Assembly: GCA_037954325.1 (NCBI GenBank)
Contig: JBBMNZ010000064.1
Coordinates: 186,001-250,000 of the forward strand
DNA: 64,000 bases
Reading direction: 5' to 3'
From: Fistularia commersonii
Lineage: Eukaryota > Chordata > Actinopteri > Syngnathiformes > Fistulariidae
Shown here: positions 38,184-50,935 of the stretch, piece by piece
Numbering within the stretch: position 1 is the first letter of the stretch
Layout of the letters: each line of letters opens with the position of its first letter
Translations under genes and position numbers: made by a program
Notes under the pieces: generated by a model
Told to the model about the DNA's origin: nothing
What the model saw: the letters and a program-made list of their open reading frames with translations, nothing else
Databases searched by the model: none

Positions 38184-41100
38184 ATTTCATCAAGCTGGTT
38201 TCTGCTCTTGAAATTTGTTGTTCAGGACATTATTCTGGACAATATATGTCAAATTCTTGTGAGCCCATTACAGGTTCAAAGGATATAGCCATTCGTTCAA
38301 AACGTGCTTATGATACTGAGTTGAAGCGTTTTTGATTAGGAGTGCAAATGACCAATGAATTTCATCAAGCTGGTTCCTGCTGTTAAAAAAAATTGTTTAG
38401 GACAAGATTCTGCACAAAATATGTCAAATTCAGTATAATCCAGCGACAAGTTCAAAAGATATTGCCATTCGATCAAAAAGTGCTTATCTCACCGAGTTGA
38501 AGCGTTTTTGATTCGGAGTAAAAATAATAAATTAATTTCATCAAGCTGGTTTCTGCTGTTGAAATATGTTGTCTAGGACATGATTGTGCAGAAAATATAT
38601 AAAATTCAGTGTAATCCAGCGACAAGATCAAAAGATATAGCCTTTCGTGCAAATAATGCTTATATCACCGAGTTGAAGCGTTTTTGTTTAGGAGTGGAAA
38701 TAACTAATGAATTTCATCAAGCTGGTTTCTGCTGTTGAAATATGTTTTTTTGGATATGATTCTGCACAATGAATGTCAAATTCAGTGTGATCCCATTACA
38801 GGTTCAAAGGATATTGCCATTCGTTCAAAAATTGCTTATGTCACCGAGTTGAAGCGTTTTTGATTAGGAGTGGAAATAACTTTTGAATTTCATCAAGCTG
38901 GTTTCTGCTATTGAAATATGTTGTTTAGAACATGTTTCTGCACGATATATTTCAAATTCAGTGTAATCCCTTCATAGGTTCAAAAGATCTAGCCATTCAT
39001 CCAAAAAGTACTTATGTCACCAAGTTTAAGAGTTTTTGATTAGTATTTGAAATAACCAATGAATTTCATCACGCTGGTTTCTGCTGTTGAAATATGTTGT
39101 TAGGTCAAGATTCTGCACAATATATGTCATATTCAGAGATATCCCATCAAAAGTCCAAAAGATATAGCCATTCGTTCAAAAAGTGCTTATCTCAGCAAGT
39201 TGAGACGTTTCTGATTAGGAGTGGAAATAACAAATGAATTTCATCAAGCTGGTTCCCGCTGTTGAAATATGTTGTTTAGGACAAGATTCTGAACAAAATA
39301 TGTCAAATTCAGTATAATCCAGCGACAAGTTCAAAAGATATAGCCATTCGATCAAAAAGTGCTTATCTCACCGAGTTGAAGCGTTTTTGATTCGGAGTAG
39401 AAATAACTAATGAATTTCATCAAGCTGGTTTCTGCTGTTGAAATATGTTGTTTAGGACATGATTCTGCAGAAAATATTTAAAATTCAGTGTAATCCAGCG
39501 ACAAGATCAAAAGATATAGCCATTCTTGCAAATAATGCTTATCTCACCGAGTTGAAGCGTTTTTGATTAGGAGTGGAAATAACTAATGAATTTCATCACG
39601 CTGGTTTTTGCTGTTGAAATATGTTGTTTAGGACATGATTCTGCACAATATATGTCAAATTCAGTGTAATCCCTTCATAGGTTAAAAAAAATATCGCCAT
39701 TCGTTCAAAAAGTACTTATGTCAAAAAGTTGAAGAGTTTTTGATTTGTATTGGATATAATCAATGAATTTCGTCAAGCTGGTTTCTGCTGTTGAAATATG
39801 TTGTTAGGTCAAGATTCTGCACAATATATGTCATATTCTGAGATATCCCATCAAAAGTCCAAAAGACATAGCCATTCATTCAAAAAGTGCTTATCTCACC
39901 GAGTTGAGAAGTTTCTGATTAGGAGTGGAAATAACTAATGAATTTCATCAAGCTGGTTTCTGCTGTTGAAATATGTGGTTTAGGACATGATTCTGCACAA
40001 TATATGTCAAATTCAGTATAATCCCTTCATAGGTTAAAAAGATATCGCCATTCGTTCAACAAGTACTTATCTCACCGAGTTGAAGCGTTTTTGATTAGGA
40101 GTGGAAAAATTTTTTGAATTTCATCACGCTGGTTTCTGCTGTTGAAATATGTTTTTTAGGATATGATTCTGCACAATAAATGTCAAATTCAATGTATTCA
40201 CATCACAGGATCAAAAGATATAGCCATTCGTTCAAATACTGCTTATCTTATCGGGTTGAAGCGTTTTTGATTAGGAGTGGAAATAACTAATGGATTTAAT
40301 CAAGCTGGTTTCTGCTGTTGAAATATGTTGTTTAGGACATGATTCTGCACAACACATGTCAAATTCAGTGTAATCCAGCAACAACATCAAAAGATATAGC
40401 CATTCGTGCAAAAAGTGCTTATCTCACTGAGTTGAAGCAATTTTGATTAGGAGTGGCAATAACTAATGAATTTCATCAAGTAGATTTCTACTGTTGAACT
40501 GTGTTGTTTAGGACATGATTCTGCACAATATATGTCAAATTCAGTGTAATCCCTTCACAAGTTCAAAAGATATAGCCATTTTTTCAAAAAGTGCTTATCT
40601 CACCAAGTTGAAGCGTTTTTGATTAGGAGTGGTAATAACTATTGAATTTCATCAAGCTGGTTTCTGCTGTTGAAATATGTTGTTTAGGACATGATTCTGC
40701 ACAATATATGTCAAATTCAGTATAATCCCATCACAGGTTCAAAAGTTATAGCCATTCGATCAAAAAGTGCTTATCTCACCGAGTTGAATCGTTTTTGATT
40801 CGGAGTGGAAAAAACTAATGAATTTCATCAAGCTGGTTTCTGACTTTTAAATATGTTGTTTAGGACATAATTCTGCACAATACATGTCCCATTCAGTGAA
40901 ATCCAATCAAAAGTTCAAAAGATATAGCTATTCGATCAAAAAGTGCTTATCTCACCGAGTTGAAGGGTTTTTGATTCGAGTTGGAAATAACTAATGAATT
41001 TCATCAAGCTGGTTTCTGCTGTTGAAATATGTTGTTTATGACATAATTCTGCACAATATATGTCAAATTCAGTGTAATCCCTTCACAGGTTCAAAAGATA

Positions 41101-44100
41101 TAGCCATTCGTTCAAAAAGTACTTATCTCACTGTGTTGAAGCATTTGATTAGGAGTGGAAATAACTAATGAATTTCATCAATCTGGTTTCTGCTGTTGAT
41201 ATATGTTGTTTAGAACATGATTCTGCACACTATATGTCAAATTCAGTGTAATCCCTTTATAGGTTCAAAAGATATAGCCATTCATTCAAAAAGTACTTAT
41301 CTCACCAAGTTGAAGCGTTTTTTATTAGGAGTGGAAATAACTTTTGAATTTCACCACGCTGGTTTTTGCTGTTGAAATATGTTGTTCATTACATGATTCT
41401 GCACAATATATGTCAAATTCAGTGTAATCCCTTCATAGGTTAAAAAGATATCGCCATTCGTTCAAAAAGTACTTATCTCACCGAGTTGAAGCGTTTTTGA
41501 TTAGGAGTGGAAAAAATTTTTGAATTTCATCACGCTGGTTTCTGCTGTTGAAATATGTTGTTTAGGACAGGATTTTGCACAACACATGTCAAATTCAGTG
41601 TAATCCAGCGACAAGATCAAAAGATATAGCCATTCGATCAAAAAGTACTTATCTCACCGAGTTGAAGCGTTTTTGGATTCGGAGTGGAAATAATCAATGA
41701 ATTTCATCAAGCTGGTTTCTGCTGTTGAAATATGTTTTATAGGATATGATTCTGCACAATATATGTCAAATTCAGTGTAATCACATCACAGGTTCAAAAG
41801 ATATAGCCATTCGTTCAAAAACTGCTTATCTTATCGGGTTGAAGCGTTTTTGATTAGGAGTGGAAATAACTAATGGATTTAATCAAGCTGGTTTCTGCTG
41901 TTGAAATATGTTGTTTAGGACATGATTCTGCACAACACATGTCAAATTCAGTGTAATCCAGCGACAAGATCAAAAGATATAGCCATTCGTTCAAAAAGTG
42001 CTTATCTCACCGAGTTGAAGCAATTTTGATTAGGAGTGGCAATAACTAATGAATTTCATCAAGTAGATTTCTACTGTTGAAATATGTTGTTTAGGACATG
42101 ATTCTGCACAATATATGTCAAATTCAGTGTAATCCCTTCACAAGTTCAAAAGATATAGCCATTTTTTCAAAAAGTGCTTATCTCACAAAGTTGAAGCGTG
42201 TTTGATTAGGAGTGGAAATAACTAATGAATTTCATCAAGCTGGTTTCTGCTGTTGAAATATGTTGTTTAGGATATGATTCTGCACAATATATGTCAAAGT
42301 CAGTGTGATCACATTACAGATTCATAGGATATAGCTATTCGTTCAAAAAGTACTTATCTCACCGAGTTGAAGCGTTTTTGATTAGGAGTGGAAAAAACTT
42401 TTGAATTTCATCAAGCTGGTTTCTGCTGTTGAAATATGTTTTTTAGGATATGATTCTGCACAATATATGTCAAATTTAGTGTAATCACATCACAGGTTCA
42501 AAGATATAGCCATTCGTTCAAAAACTGCTTATCTTATCAGGTTGAAGCGTTTTTGATTAGGGGTGGAAATAACTGATGGATTTCATCAAGCTGGTTTCTG
42601 CTGTTGAAATATGTTGTTTAGTACATGATTTTGCAAAACACATGTCAAATTCAGTGTAATCCAGCGATAAGATCAAAAGATATAGCCATTCGTCATAAAA
42701 GTGTTTATCTCACCGAGTTGAAGCGTTTTTGATTCGGAGTGGAAATAACTAATGAATTTCATCAAGCTGGTTTCTGCTCTTGAAATTTGTTGTTTAGGAC
42801 ATGATTCTGGACAATATATGTCAAATTCAGTGTAATCCCTTCACAAGTTCAAAAGATATAGCCATTCGTTCAAAAAGTACTTATCTCACCGGGTTGAAAC
42901 ATTTTTGATTAGGAGTGGAAATAACTTTTGAATTTCATCAAGCTGGTTTCTGCTGTTGAAATATGTTGTTTAGGACATGATTCTGCACAATATATGTCAA
43001 ATTTAGTGAAATCCCATTACATGTTCAAAGGATATAGCCAATCGTCCAAAAAGTACTTATATCACCAAGTTGAAGAGTTTTTCATTAGTATTGGAAATAA
43101 CCAATGAATTACGTCAAGCTGGTTTCTGCTGTTGAAATATGTTGTTAGGTAAAGATTCTGCACAATATATGTCATATCCAGAGATATACCATCAAAAGTC
43201 CAAAAGATATAGCCATACGTTCAAAAAGTGCTTAACTCACCGAGTTGAGACATTTCTGATTAGGAGTGGAAATAACTTTTGAATTTCATCAATCTGGTTT
43301 CTGCTGTTGAAATATGTTGTTTAGGACATGATTCTGCACAATATATGTCAAATTCGTGTGAGCCCATCACAGGTTGAAAGGATATAGCCATTCGTTCAAA
43401 ACGTGCTTATGAGACTGAGTTGAAGCGTTTTTGATTAGGAGTGCAAATAGCTGATGAATTTCATCAAGCTGGTTCCTGCTGTTGAAATATGTTGTTTAGG
43501 ACATGGTTCTGCACAAAAAATATCAAATTCAGTATAATCCAGCGACAAGTTCAAAAGATATTGCCATTCGATCAAAAAGTGCTTATCTCACCGAGTTGAA
43601 GCATTTTTGATTCGGAGTGGAAATAATCAATGAATATCATCACGCTGGTTTTTGCTGTTGAAATATGTTGTTTAGGACATGATTCTGCACAATATATGTC
43701 AAATTCAGTGTGATCCCTTCACATGTTCAAAAGATATAGCCATTCGTTCAAAAACTGCTTATATTATCGGGTTGAAGCGTTTTTGATTGAGAGTGGAAAT
43801 AACTAATGGATTTAATCAAGCTGGTTTCTGCTGTTGAAATATGTTGTTTAGGACATGATTCTGCACAACACATGTCAAATTCAGTGTAATCCAGCGACAA
43901 GATCAAAAGATATAGCCATTCATGCAAAAAGTGCTTATCTCAGCGAGTTGAAGCAATTTTGATTAGGAGTGGCAATAACTAATGAATTTCATCAAGTAGA
44001 TTTCTACTGTTGAAATATGTTGTTTAGGACATGATTCTGCACAATATATGTCAAATTCAGTGTAATTCCTTCACAAGTTCAAAAGATATAGCCATTCGTT

Positions 44101-44430
44101 CAAAAAGTGCTTATCTCACCGAGTTGAAGCATTTTTGATTAGGAGTGGAAATAACTTTTGAATTTCATCAAGCTGGTTTCTGCTGTTGAAATATGTTGTT
44201 CAGAACATGTTTCTGCACAATAAATGTCAAATTCAGTGTAATCCCTTCATAGGTTCAAAAGATATCGCCAGTCGTTCCAAAAGAATTTATCTCACCGAGT
44301 TGAAGCGTTTTTGATTAGGAGTGGAAATAACTAATGAATTTCTACAAGCTGGTTCCTGCTGTTGAAATATGTTGTTTCGGACATGATTCTGTACAATATA
44401 TGTCAAATTCAGTGTAATCCCTTCACAAGT
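38184..44430 (+). repeat. 37-monomer segment, 6505-bp period, copy 1
   Basis: The marker TTAAAAAAAATTG with its monomer start at 38360 recurs at 44865, 6505 bp (37 monomers) later. Left of about 38184 the copies differ (AACTAAAGAATTTC against AACTTTTGAATTTC). Other ordered markers are GTTAAAAAAAATATCGCC, GAACTGTGTTGTTTAGG, TCTGACTTTTAAATATG, GTTCATTACATG and TTTTTGGATTCGG. A 2-bp loss in GAAGCATTTGATTAGG (near 41143) is carried in all copies. The content differs from the other 37-monomer segment at 23.5-36.2 kb. The match ends near 44430 at AAGATAGAGCCATTCGATC. Confidence 0.88.
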
Positions 44431-44688
44431 TAAAAAGATAGAGCCATTCGATCAAAAAGTGCTTATGTCATCGAGTTGAAGCGTTTATGATTCGCAGTGG
44501 AAATAACTAATGAAAGAATCAAGATGCTTTCTGCTGTCTGAATATGTTGTTTAGGACATGATTCTGCAGAAAATATTTAAAATTCAGTGTAATCCAGCGA
44601 CAAGATCAAAAGATATAGCCATTCGTTCAAAAAGTACTTATCTCACCGAGTTGAAGCATTTTTGATTAGGAGTGGAAATAACTTTTGA
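44431..44688 (+). repeat. Short spacer monomers between the two 6505-bp copies
   Basis: About 1.5 monomers lie between the end of copy 1 and the start of copy 2. They are unusually diverged at their start: AACTAATGAAAGAATCAAG replaces AACTAATGAATTTCATCAAG near 44504, followed by ATGCTTTCTGCTGTCTG. I did not see that form again in the window. It may be an older monomer that escaped homogenisation at the duplication edge. Confidence 0.7.
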
Positions 44689-47600
44689 ATTTCATCAAGC
44701 TGGTTTCTGCTCTTGAAATTTGTTGTTCAGGACATTATTCTGGACAATATATGTCAAATTCTTGTGAGCCCATTACAGGTTCAAAGGATATAGCCATTCG
44801 TTCAAAACGTGCTTATGATACTGAGTTGAAGCGTTTTTGATTAGGAGTGCAAATGACCAATGAATTTCATCAAGCTGGTTCCTGCTGTTAAAAAAAATTG
44901 TTTAGGACAAGATTCTGCACAAAATATGTCAAATTCAGTATAATCCAGCGACAAGTTCAAAAGATATTGCCATTCGATCAAAAAGTGCTTATCTCACCGA
45001 GTTGAAGCGTTTTTGATTCGGAGTAAAAATAATAAATTAATTTCATCAAGCTGGTTTCTGCTGTTGAAATATGTTGTCTAGGACATGATTGTGCAGAAAA
45101 TATATAAAATTCAGTGTAATCCAGCGACAAGATCAAAAGATATAGCCTTTCGTGCAAATAATGCTTATATCACCGAGTTGAAGCGTTTTTGTTTAGGAGT
45201 GGAAATAACTAATGAATTTCATCAAGCTGGTTTCTGCTGTTGAAATATGTTTTTTTGGATATGATTCTGCACAATGAATGTCAAATTCAGTGTGATCCCA
45301 TTACAGGTTCAAAGGATATTGCCATTCGTTCAAAAATTGCTTATGTCACCGAGTTGAAGCGTTTTTGATTAGGAGTGGAAATAACTTTTGAATTTCATCA
45401 AGCTGGTTTCTGCTATTGAAATATGTTGTTTAGAACATGTTTCTGCACGATATATTTCAAATTCAGTGTAATCCCTTCATAGGTTCAAAAGATCTAGCCA
45501 TTCATCCAAAAAGTACTTATGTCACCAAGTTTAAGAGTTTTTGATTAGTATTTGAAATAACCAATGAATTTCATCACGCTGGTTTCTGCTGTTGAAATAT
45601 GTTGTTAGGTCAAGATTCTGCACAATATATGTCATATTCAGAGATATCCCATCAAAAGTCCAAAAGATATAGCCATTCGTTCAAAAAGTGCTTATCTCAG
45701 CAAGTTGAGACGTTTCTGATTAGGAGTGGAAATAACAAATGAATTTCATCAAGCTGGTTCCCGCTGTTGAAATATGTTGTTTAGGACAAGATTCTGAACA
45801 AAATATGTCAAATTCAGTATAATCCAGCGACAAGTTCAAAAGATATAGCCATTCGATCAAAAAGTGCTTATCTCACCGAGTTGAAGCGTTTTTGATTCGG
45901 AGTAGAAATAACTAATGAATTTCATCAAGCTGGTTTCTGCTGTTGAAATATGTTGTTTAGGACATGATTCTGCAGAAAATATTTAAAATTCAGTGTAATC
46001 CAGCGACAAGATCAAAAGATATAGCCATTCTTGCAAATAATGCTTATCTCACCGAGTTGAAGCGTTTTTGATTAGGAGTGGAAATAACTAATGAATTTCA
46101 TCACGCTGGTTTTTGCTGTTGAAATATGTTGTTTAGGACATGATTCTGCACAATATATGTCAAATTCAGTGTAATCCCTTCATAGGTTAAAAAAAATATC
46201 GCCATTCGTTCAAAAAGTACTTATGTCAAAAAGTTGAAGAGTTTTTGATTTGTATTGGATATAATCAATGAATTTCGTCAAGCTGGTTTCTGCTGTTGAA
46301 ATATGTTGTTAGGTCAAGATTCTGCACAATATATGTCATATTCTGAGATATCCCATCAAAAGTCCAAAAGACATAGCCATTCATTCAAAAAGTGCTTATC
46401 TCACCGAGTTGAGAAGTTTCTGATTAGGAGTGGAAATAACTAATGAATTTCATCAAGCTGGTTTCTGCTGTTGAAATATGTGGTTTAGGACATGATTCTG
46501 CACAATATATGTCAAATTCAGTATAATCCCTTCATAGGTTAAAAAGATATCGCCATTCGTTCAACAAGTACTTATCTCACCGAGTTGAAGCGTTTTTGAT
46601 TAGGAGTGGAAAAATTTTTTGAATTTCATCACGCTGGTTTCTGCTGTTGAAATATGTTTTTTAGGATATGATTCTGCACAATAAATGTCAAATTCAATGT
46701 ATTCACATCACAGGATCAAAAGATATAGCCATTCGTTCAAATACTGCTTATCTTATCGGGTTGAAGCGTTTTTGATTAGGAGTGGAAATAACTAATGGAT
46801 TTAATCAAGCTGGTTTCTGCTGTTGAAATATGTTGTTTAGGACATGATTCTGCACAACACATGTCAAATTCAGTGTAATCCAGCAACAACATCAAAAGAT
46901 ATAGCCATTCGTGCAAAAAGTGCTTATCTCACTGAGTTGAAGCAATTTTGATTAGGAGTGGCAATAACTAATGAATTTCATCAAGTAGATTTCTACTGTT
47001 GAACTGTGTTGTTTAGGACATGATTCTGCACAATATATGTCAAATTCAGTGTAATCCCTTCACAAGTTCAAAAGATATAGCCATTTTTTCAAAAAGTGCT
47101 TATCTCACCAAGTTGAAGCGTTTTTGATTAGGAGTGGTAATAACTATTGAATTTCATCAAGCTGGTTTCTGCTGTTGAAATATGTTGTTTAGGACATGAT
47201 TCTGCACAATATATGTCAAATTCAGTATAATCCCATCACAGGTTCAAAAGTTATAGCCATTCGATCAAAAAGTGCTTATCTCACCGAGTTGAATCGTTTT
47301 TGATTCGGAGTGGAAAAAACTAATGAATTTCATCAAGCTGGTTTCTGACTTTTAAATATGTTGTTTAGGACATAATTCTGCACAATACATGTCCCATTCA
47401 GTGAAATCCAATCAAAAGTTCAAAAGATATAGCTATTCGATCAAAAAGTGCTTATCTCACCGAGTTGAAGGGTTTTTGATTCGAGTTGGAAATAACTAAT
47501 GAATTTCATCAAGCTGGTTTCTGCTGTTGAAATATGTTGTTTATGACATAATTCTGCACAATATATGTCAAATTCAGTGTAATCCCTTCACAGGTTCAAA

Positions 47601-50600
47601 AGATATAGCCATTCGTTCAAAAAGTACTTATCTCACTGTGTTGAAGCATTTGATTAGGAGTGGAAATAACTAATGAATTTCATCAATCTGGTTTCTGCTG
47701 TTGATATATGTTGTTTAGAACATGATTCTGCACACTATATGTCAAATTCAGTGTAATCCCTTTATAGGTTCAAAAGATATAGCCATTCATTCAAAAAGTA
47801 CTTATCTCACCAAGTTGAAGCGTTTTTTATTAGGAGTGGAAATAACTTTTGAATTTCACCACGCTGGTTTTTGCTGTTGAAATATGTTGTTCATTACATG
47901 ATTCTGCACAATATATGTCAAATTCAGTGTAATCCCTTCATAGGTTAAAAAGATATCGCCATTCGTTCAAAAAGTACTTATCTCACCGAGTTGAAGCGTT
48001 TTTGATTAGGAGTGGAAAAAATTTTTGAATTTCATCACGCTGGTTTCTGCTGTTGAAATATGTTGTTTAGGACAGGATTTTGCACAACACATGTCAAATT
48101 CAGTGTAATCCAGCGACAAGATCAAAAGATATAGCCATTCGATCAAAAAGTACTTATCTCACCGAGTTGAAGCGTTTTTGGATTCGGAGTGGAAATAATC
48201 AATGAATTTCATCAAGCTGGTTTCTGCTGTTGAAATATGTTTTATAGGATATGATTCTGCACAATATATGTCAAATTCAGTGTAATCACATCACAGGTTC
48301 AAAAGATATAGCCATTCGTTCAAAAACTGCTTATCTTATCGGGTTGAAGCGTTTTTGATTAGGAGTGGAAATAACTAATGGATTTAATCAAGCTGGTTTC
48401 TGCTGTTGAAATATGTTGTTTAGGACATGATTCTGCACAACACATGTCAAATTCAGTGTAATCCAGCGACAAGATCAAAAGATATAGCCATTCGTTCAAA
48501 AAGTGCTTATCTCACCGAGTTGAAGCAATTTTGATTAGGAGTGGCAATAACTAATGAATTTCATCAAGTAGATTTCTACTGTTGAAATATGTTGTTTAGG
48601 ACATGATTCTGCACAATATATGTCAAATTCAGTGTAATCCCTTCACAAGTTCAAAAGATATAGCCATTTTTTCAAAAAGTGCTTATCTCACAAAGTTGAA
48701 GCGTGTTTGATTAGGAGTGGAAATAACTAATGAATTTCATCAAGCTGGTTTCTGCTGTTGAAATATGTTGTTTAGGATATGATTCTGCACAATATATGTC
48801 AAAGTCAGTGTGATCACATTACAGATTCATAGGATATAGCTATTCGTTCAAAAAGTACTTATCTCACCGAGTTGAAGCGTTTTTGATTAGGAGTGGAAAA
48901 AACTTTTGAATTTCATCAAGCTGGTTTCTGCTGTTGAAATATGTTTTTTAGGATATGATTCTGCACAATATATGTCAAATTTAGTGTAATCACATCACAG
49001 GTTCAAAGATATAGCCATTCGTTCAAAAACTGCTTATCTTATCAGGTTGAAGCGTTTTTGATTAGGGGTGGAAATAACTGATGGATTTCATCAAGCTGGT
49101 TTCTGCTGTTGAAATATGTTGTTTAGTACATGATTTTGCAAAACACATGTCAAATTCAGTGTAATCCAGCGATAAGATCAAAAGATATAGCCATTCGTCA
49201 TAAAAGTGTTTATCTCACCGAGTTGAAGCGTTTTTGATTCGGAGTGGAAATAACTAATGAATTTCATCAAGCTGGTTTCTGCTCTTGAAATTTGTTGTTT
49301 AGGACATGATTCTGGACAATATATGTCAAATTCAGTGTAATCCCTTCACAAGTTCAAAAGATATAGCCATTCGTTCAAAAAGTACTTATCTCACCGGGTT
49401 GAAACATTTTTGATTAGGAGTGGAAATAACTTTTGAATTTCATCAAGCTGGTTTCTGCTGTTGAAATATGTTGTTTAGGACATGATTCTGCACAATATAT
49501 GTCAAATTTAGTGAAATCCCATTACATGTTCAAAGGATATAGCCAATCGTCCAAAAAGTACTTATATCACCAAGTTGAAGAGTTTTTCATTAGTATTGGA
49601 AATAACCAATGAATTACGTCAAGCTGGTTTCTGCTGTTGAAATATGTTGTTAGGTAAAGATTCTGCACAATATATGTCATATCCAGAGATATACCATCAA
49701 AAGTCCAAAAGATATAGCCATACGTTCAAAAAGTGCTTAACTCACCGAGTTGAGACATTTCTGATTAGGAGTGGAAATAACTTTTGAATTTCATCAATCT
49801 GGTTTCTGCTGTTGAAATATGTTGTTTAGGACATGATTCTGCACAATATATGTCAAATTCGTGTGAGCCCATCACAGGTTGAAAGGATATAGCCATTCGT
49901 TCAAAACGTGCTTATGAGACTGAGTTGAAGCGTTTTTGATTAGGAGTGCAAATAGCTGATGAATTTCATCAAGCTGGTTCCTGCTGTTGAAATATGTTGT
50001 TTAGGACATGGTTCTGCACAAAAAATATCAAATTCAGTATAATCCAGCGACAAGTTCAAAAGATATTGCCATTCGATCAAAAAGTGCTTATCTCACCGAG
50101 TTGAAGCATTTTTGATTCGGAGTGGAAATAATCAATGAATATCATCACGCTGGTTTTTGCTGTTGAAATATGTTGTTTAGGACATGATTCTGCACAATAT
50201 ATGTCAAATTCAGTGTGATCCCTTCACATGTTCAAAAGATATAGCCATTCGTTCAAAAACTGCTTATATTATCGGGTTGAAGCGTTTTTGATTGAGAGTG
50301 GAAATAACTAATGGATTTAATCAAGCTGGTTTCTGCTGTTGAAATATGTTGTTTAGGACATGATTCTGCACAACACATGTCAAATTCAGTGTAATCCAGC
50401 GACAAGATCAAAAGATATAGCCATTCATGCAAAAAGTGCTTATCTCAGCGAGTTGAAGCAATTTTGATTAGGAGTGGCAATAACTAATGAATTTCATCAA
50501 GTAGATTTCTACTGTTGAAATATGTTGTTTAGGACATGATTCTGCACAATATATGTCAAATTCAGTGTAATTCCTTCACAAGTTCAAAAGATATAGCCAT

Positions 50601-50935
50601 TCGTTCAAAAAGTGCTTATCTCACCGAGTTGAAGCATTTTTGATTAGGAGTGGAAATAACTTTTGAATTTCATCAAGCTGGTTTCTGCTGTTGAAATATG
50701 TTGTTCAGAACATGTTTCTGCACAATAAATGTCAAATTCAGTGTAATCCCTTCATAGGTTCAAAAGATATCGCCAGTCGTTCCAAAAGAATTTATCTCAC
50801 CGAGTTGAAGCGTTTTTGATTAGGAGTGGAAATAACTAATGAATTTCTACAAGCTGGTTCCTGCTGTTGAAATATGTTGTTTCGGACATGATTCTGTACA
50901 ATATATGTCAAATTCAGTGTAATCCCTTCACAAGT
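44689..50935 (+). repeat. 37-monomer segment, 6505-bp period, copy 2
   Basis: This copy is essentially identical to 38184-44430 wherever I compared, including rare forms such as CACAATGAATGTC, GTTAAAAAAAATATCGCC and GAACTGTGTTG. It ends near 50935, where the sequence reads GTTCAAAAGATATAGCC with ATTTGTTAAAAAAG in place of the GTTAAAAAGATAGAGCC of copy 1. About 6247 bp with almost no differences makes this one of the youngest events in the window, or a place where an assembly could have gone wrong. Confidence 0.88.

Noticed and set aside
38184..50935. Confident call of an assembly error for the 6505-bp pair
   Set aside because: The near identity is suspicious, but the copies have different flanks and an odd spacer between them. 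The sequence alone cannot decide.
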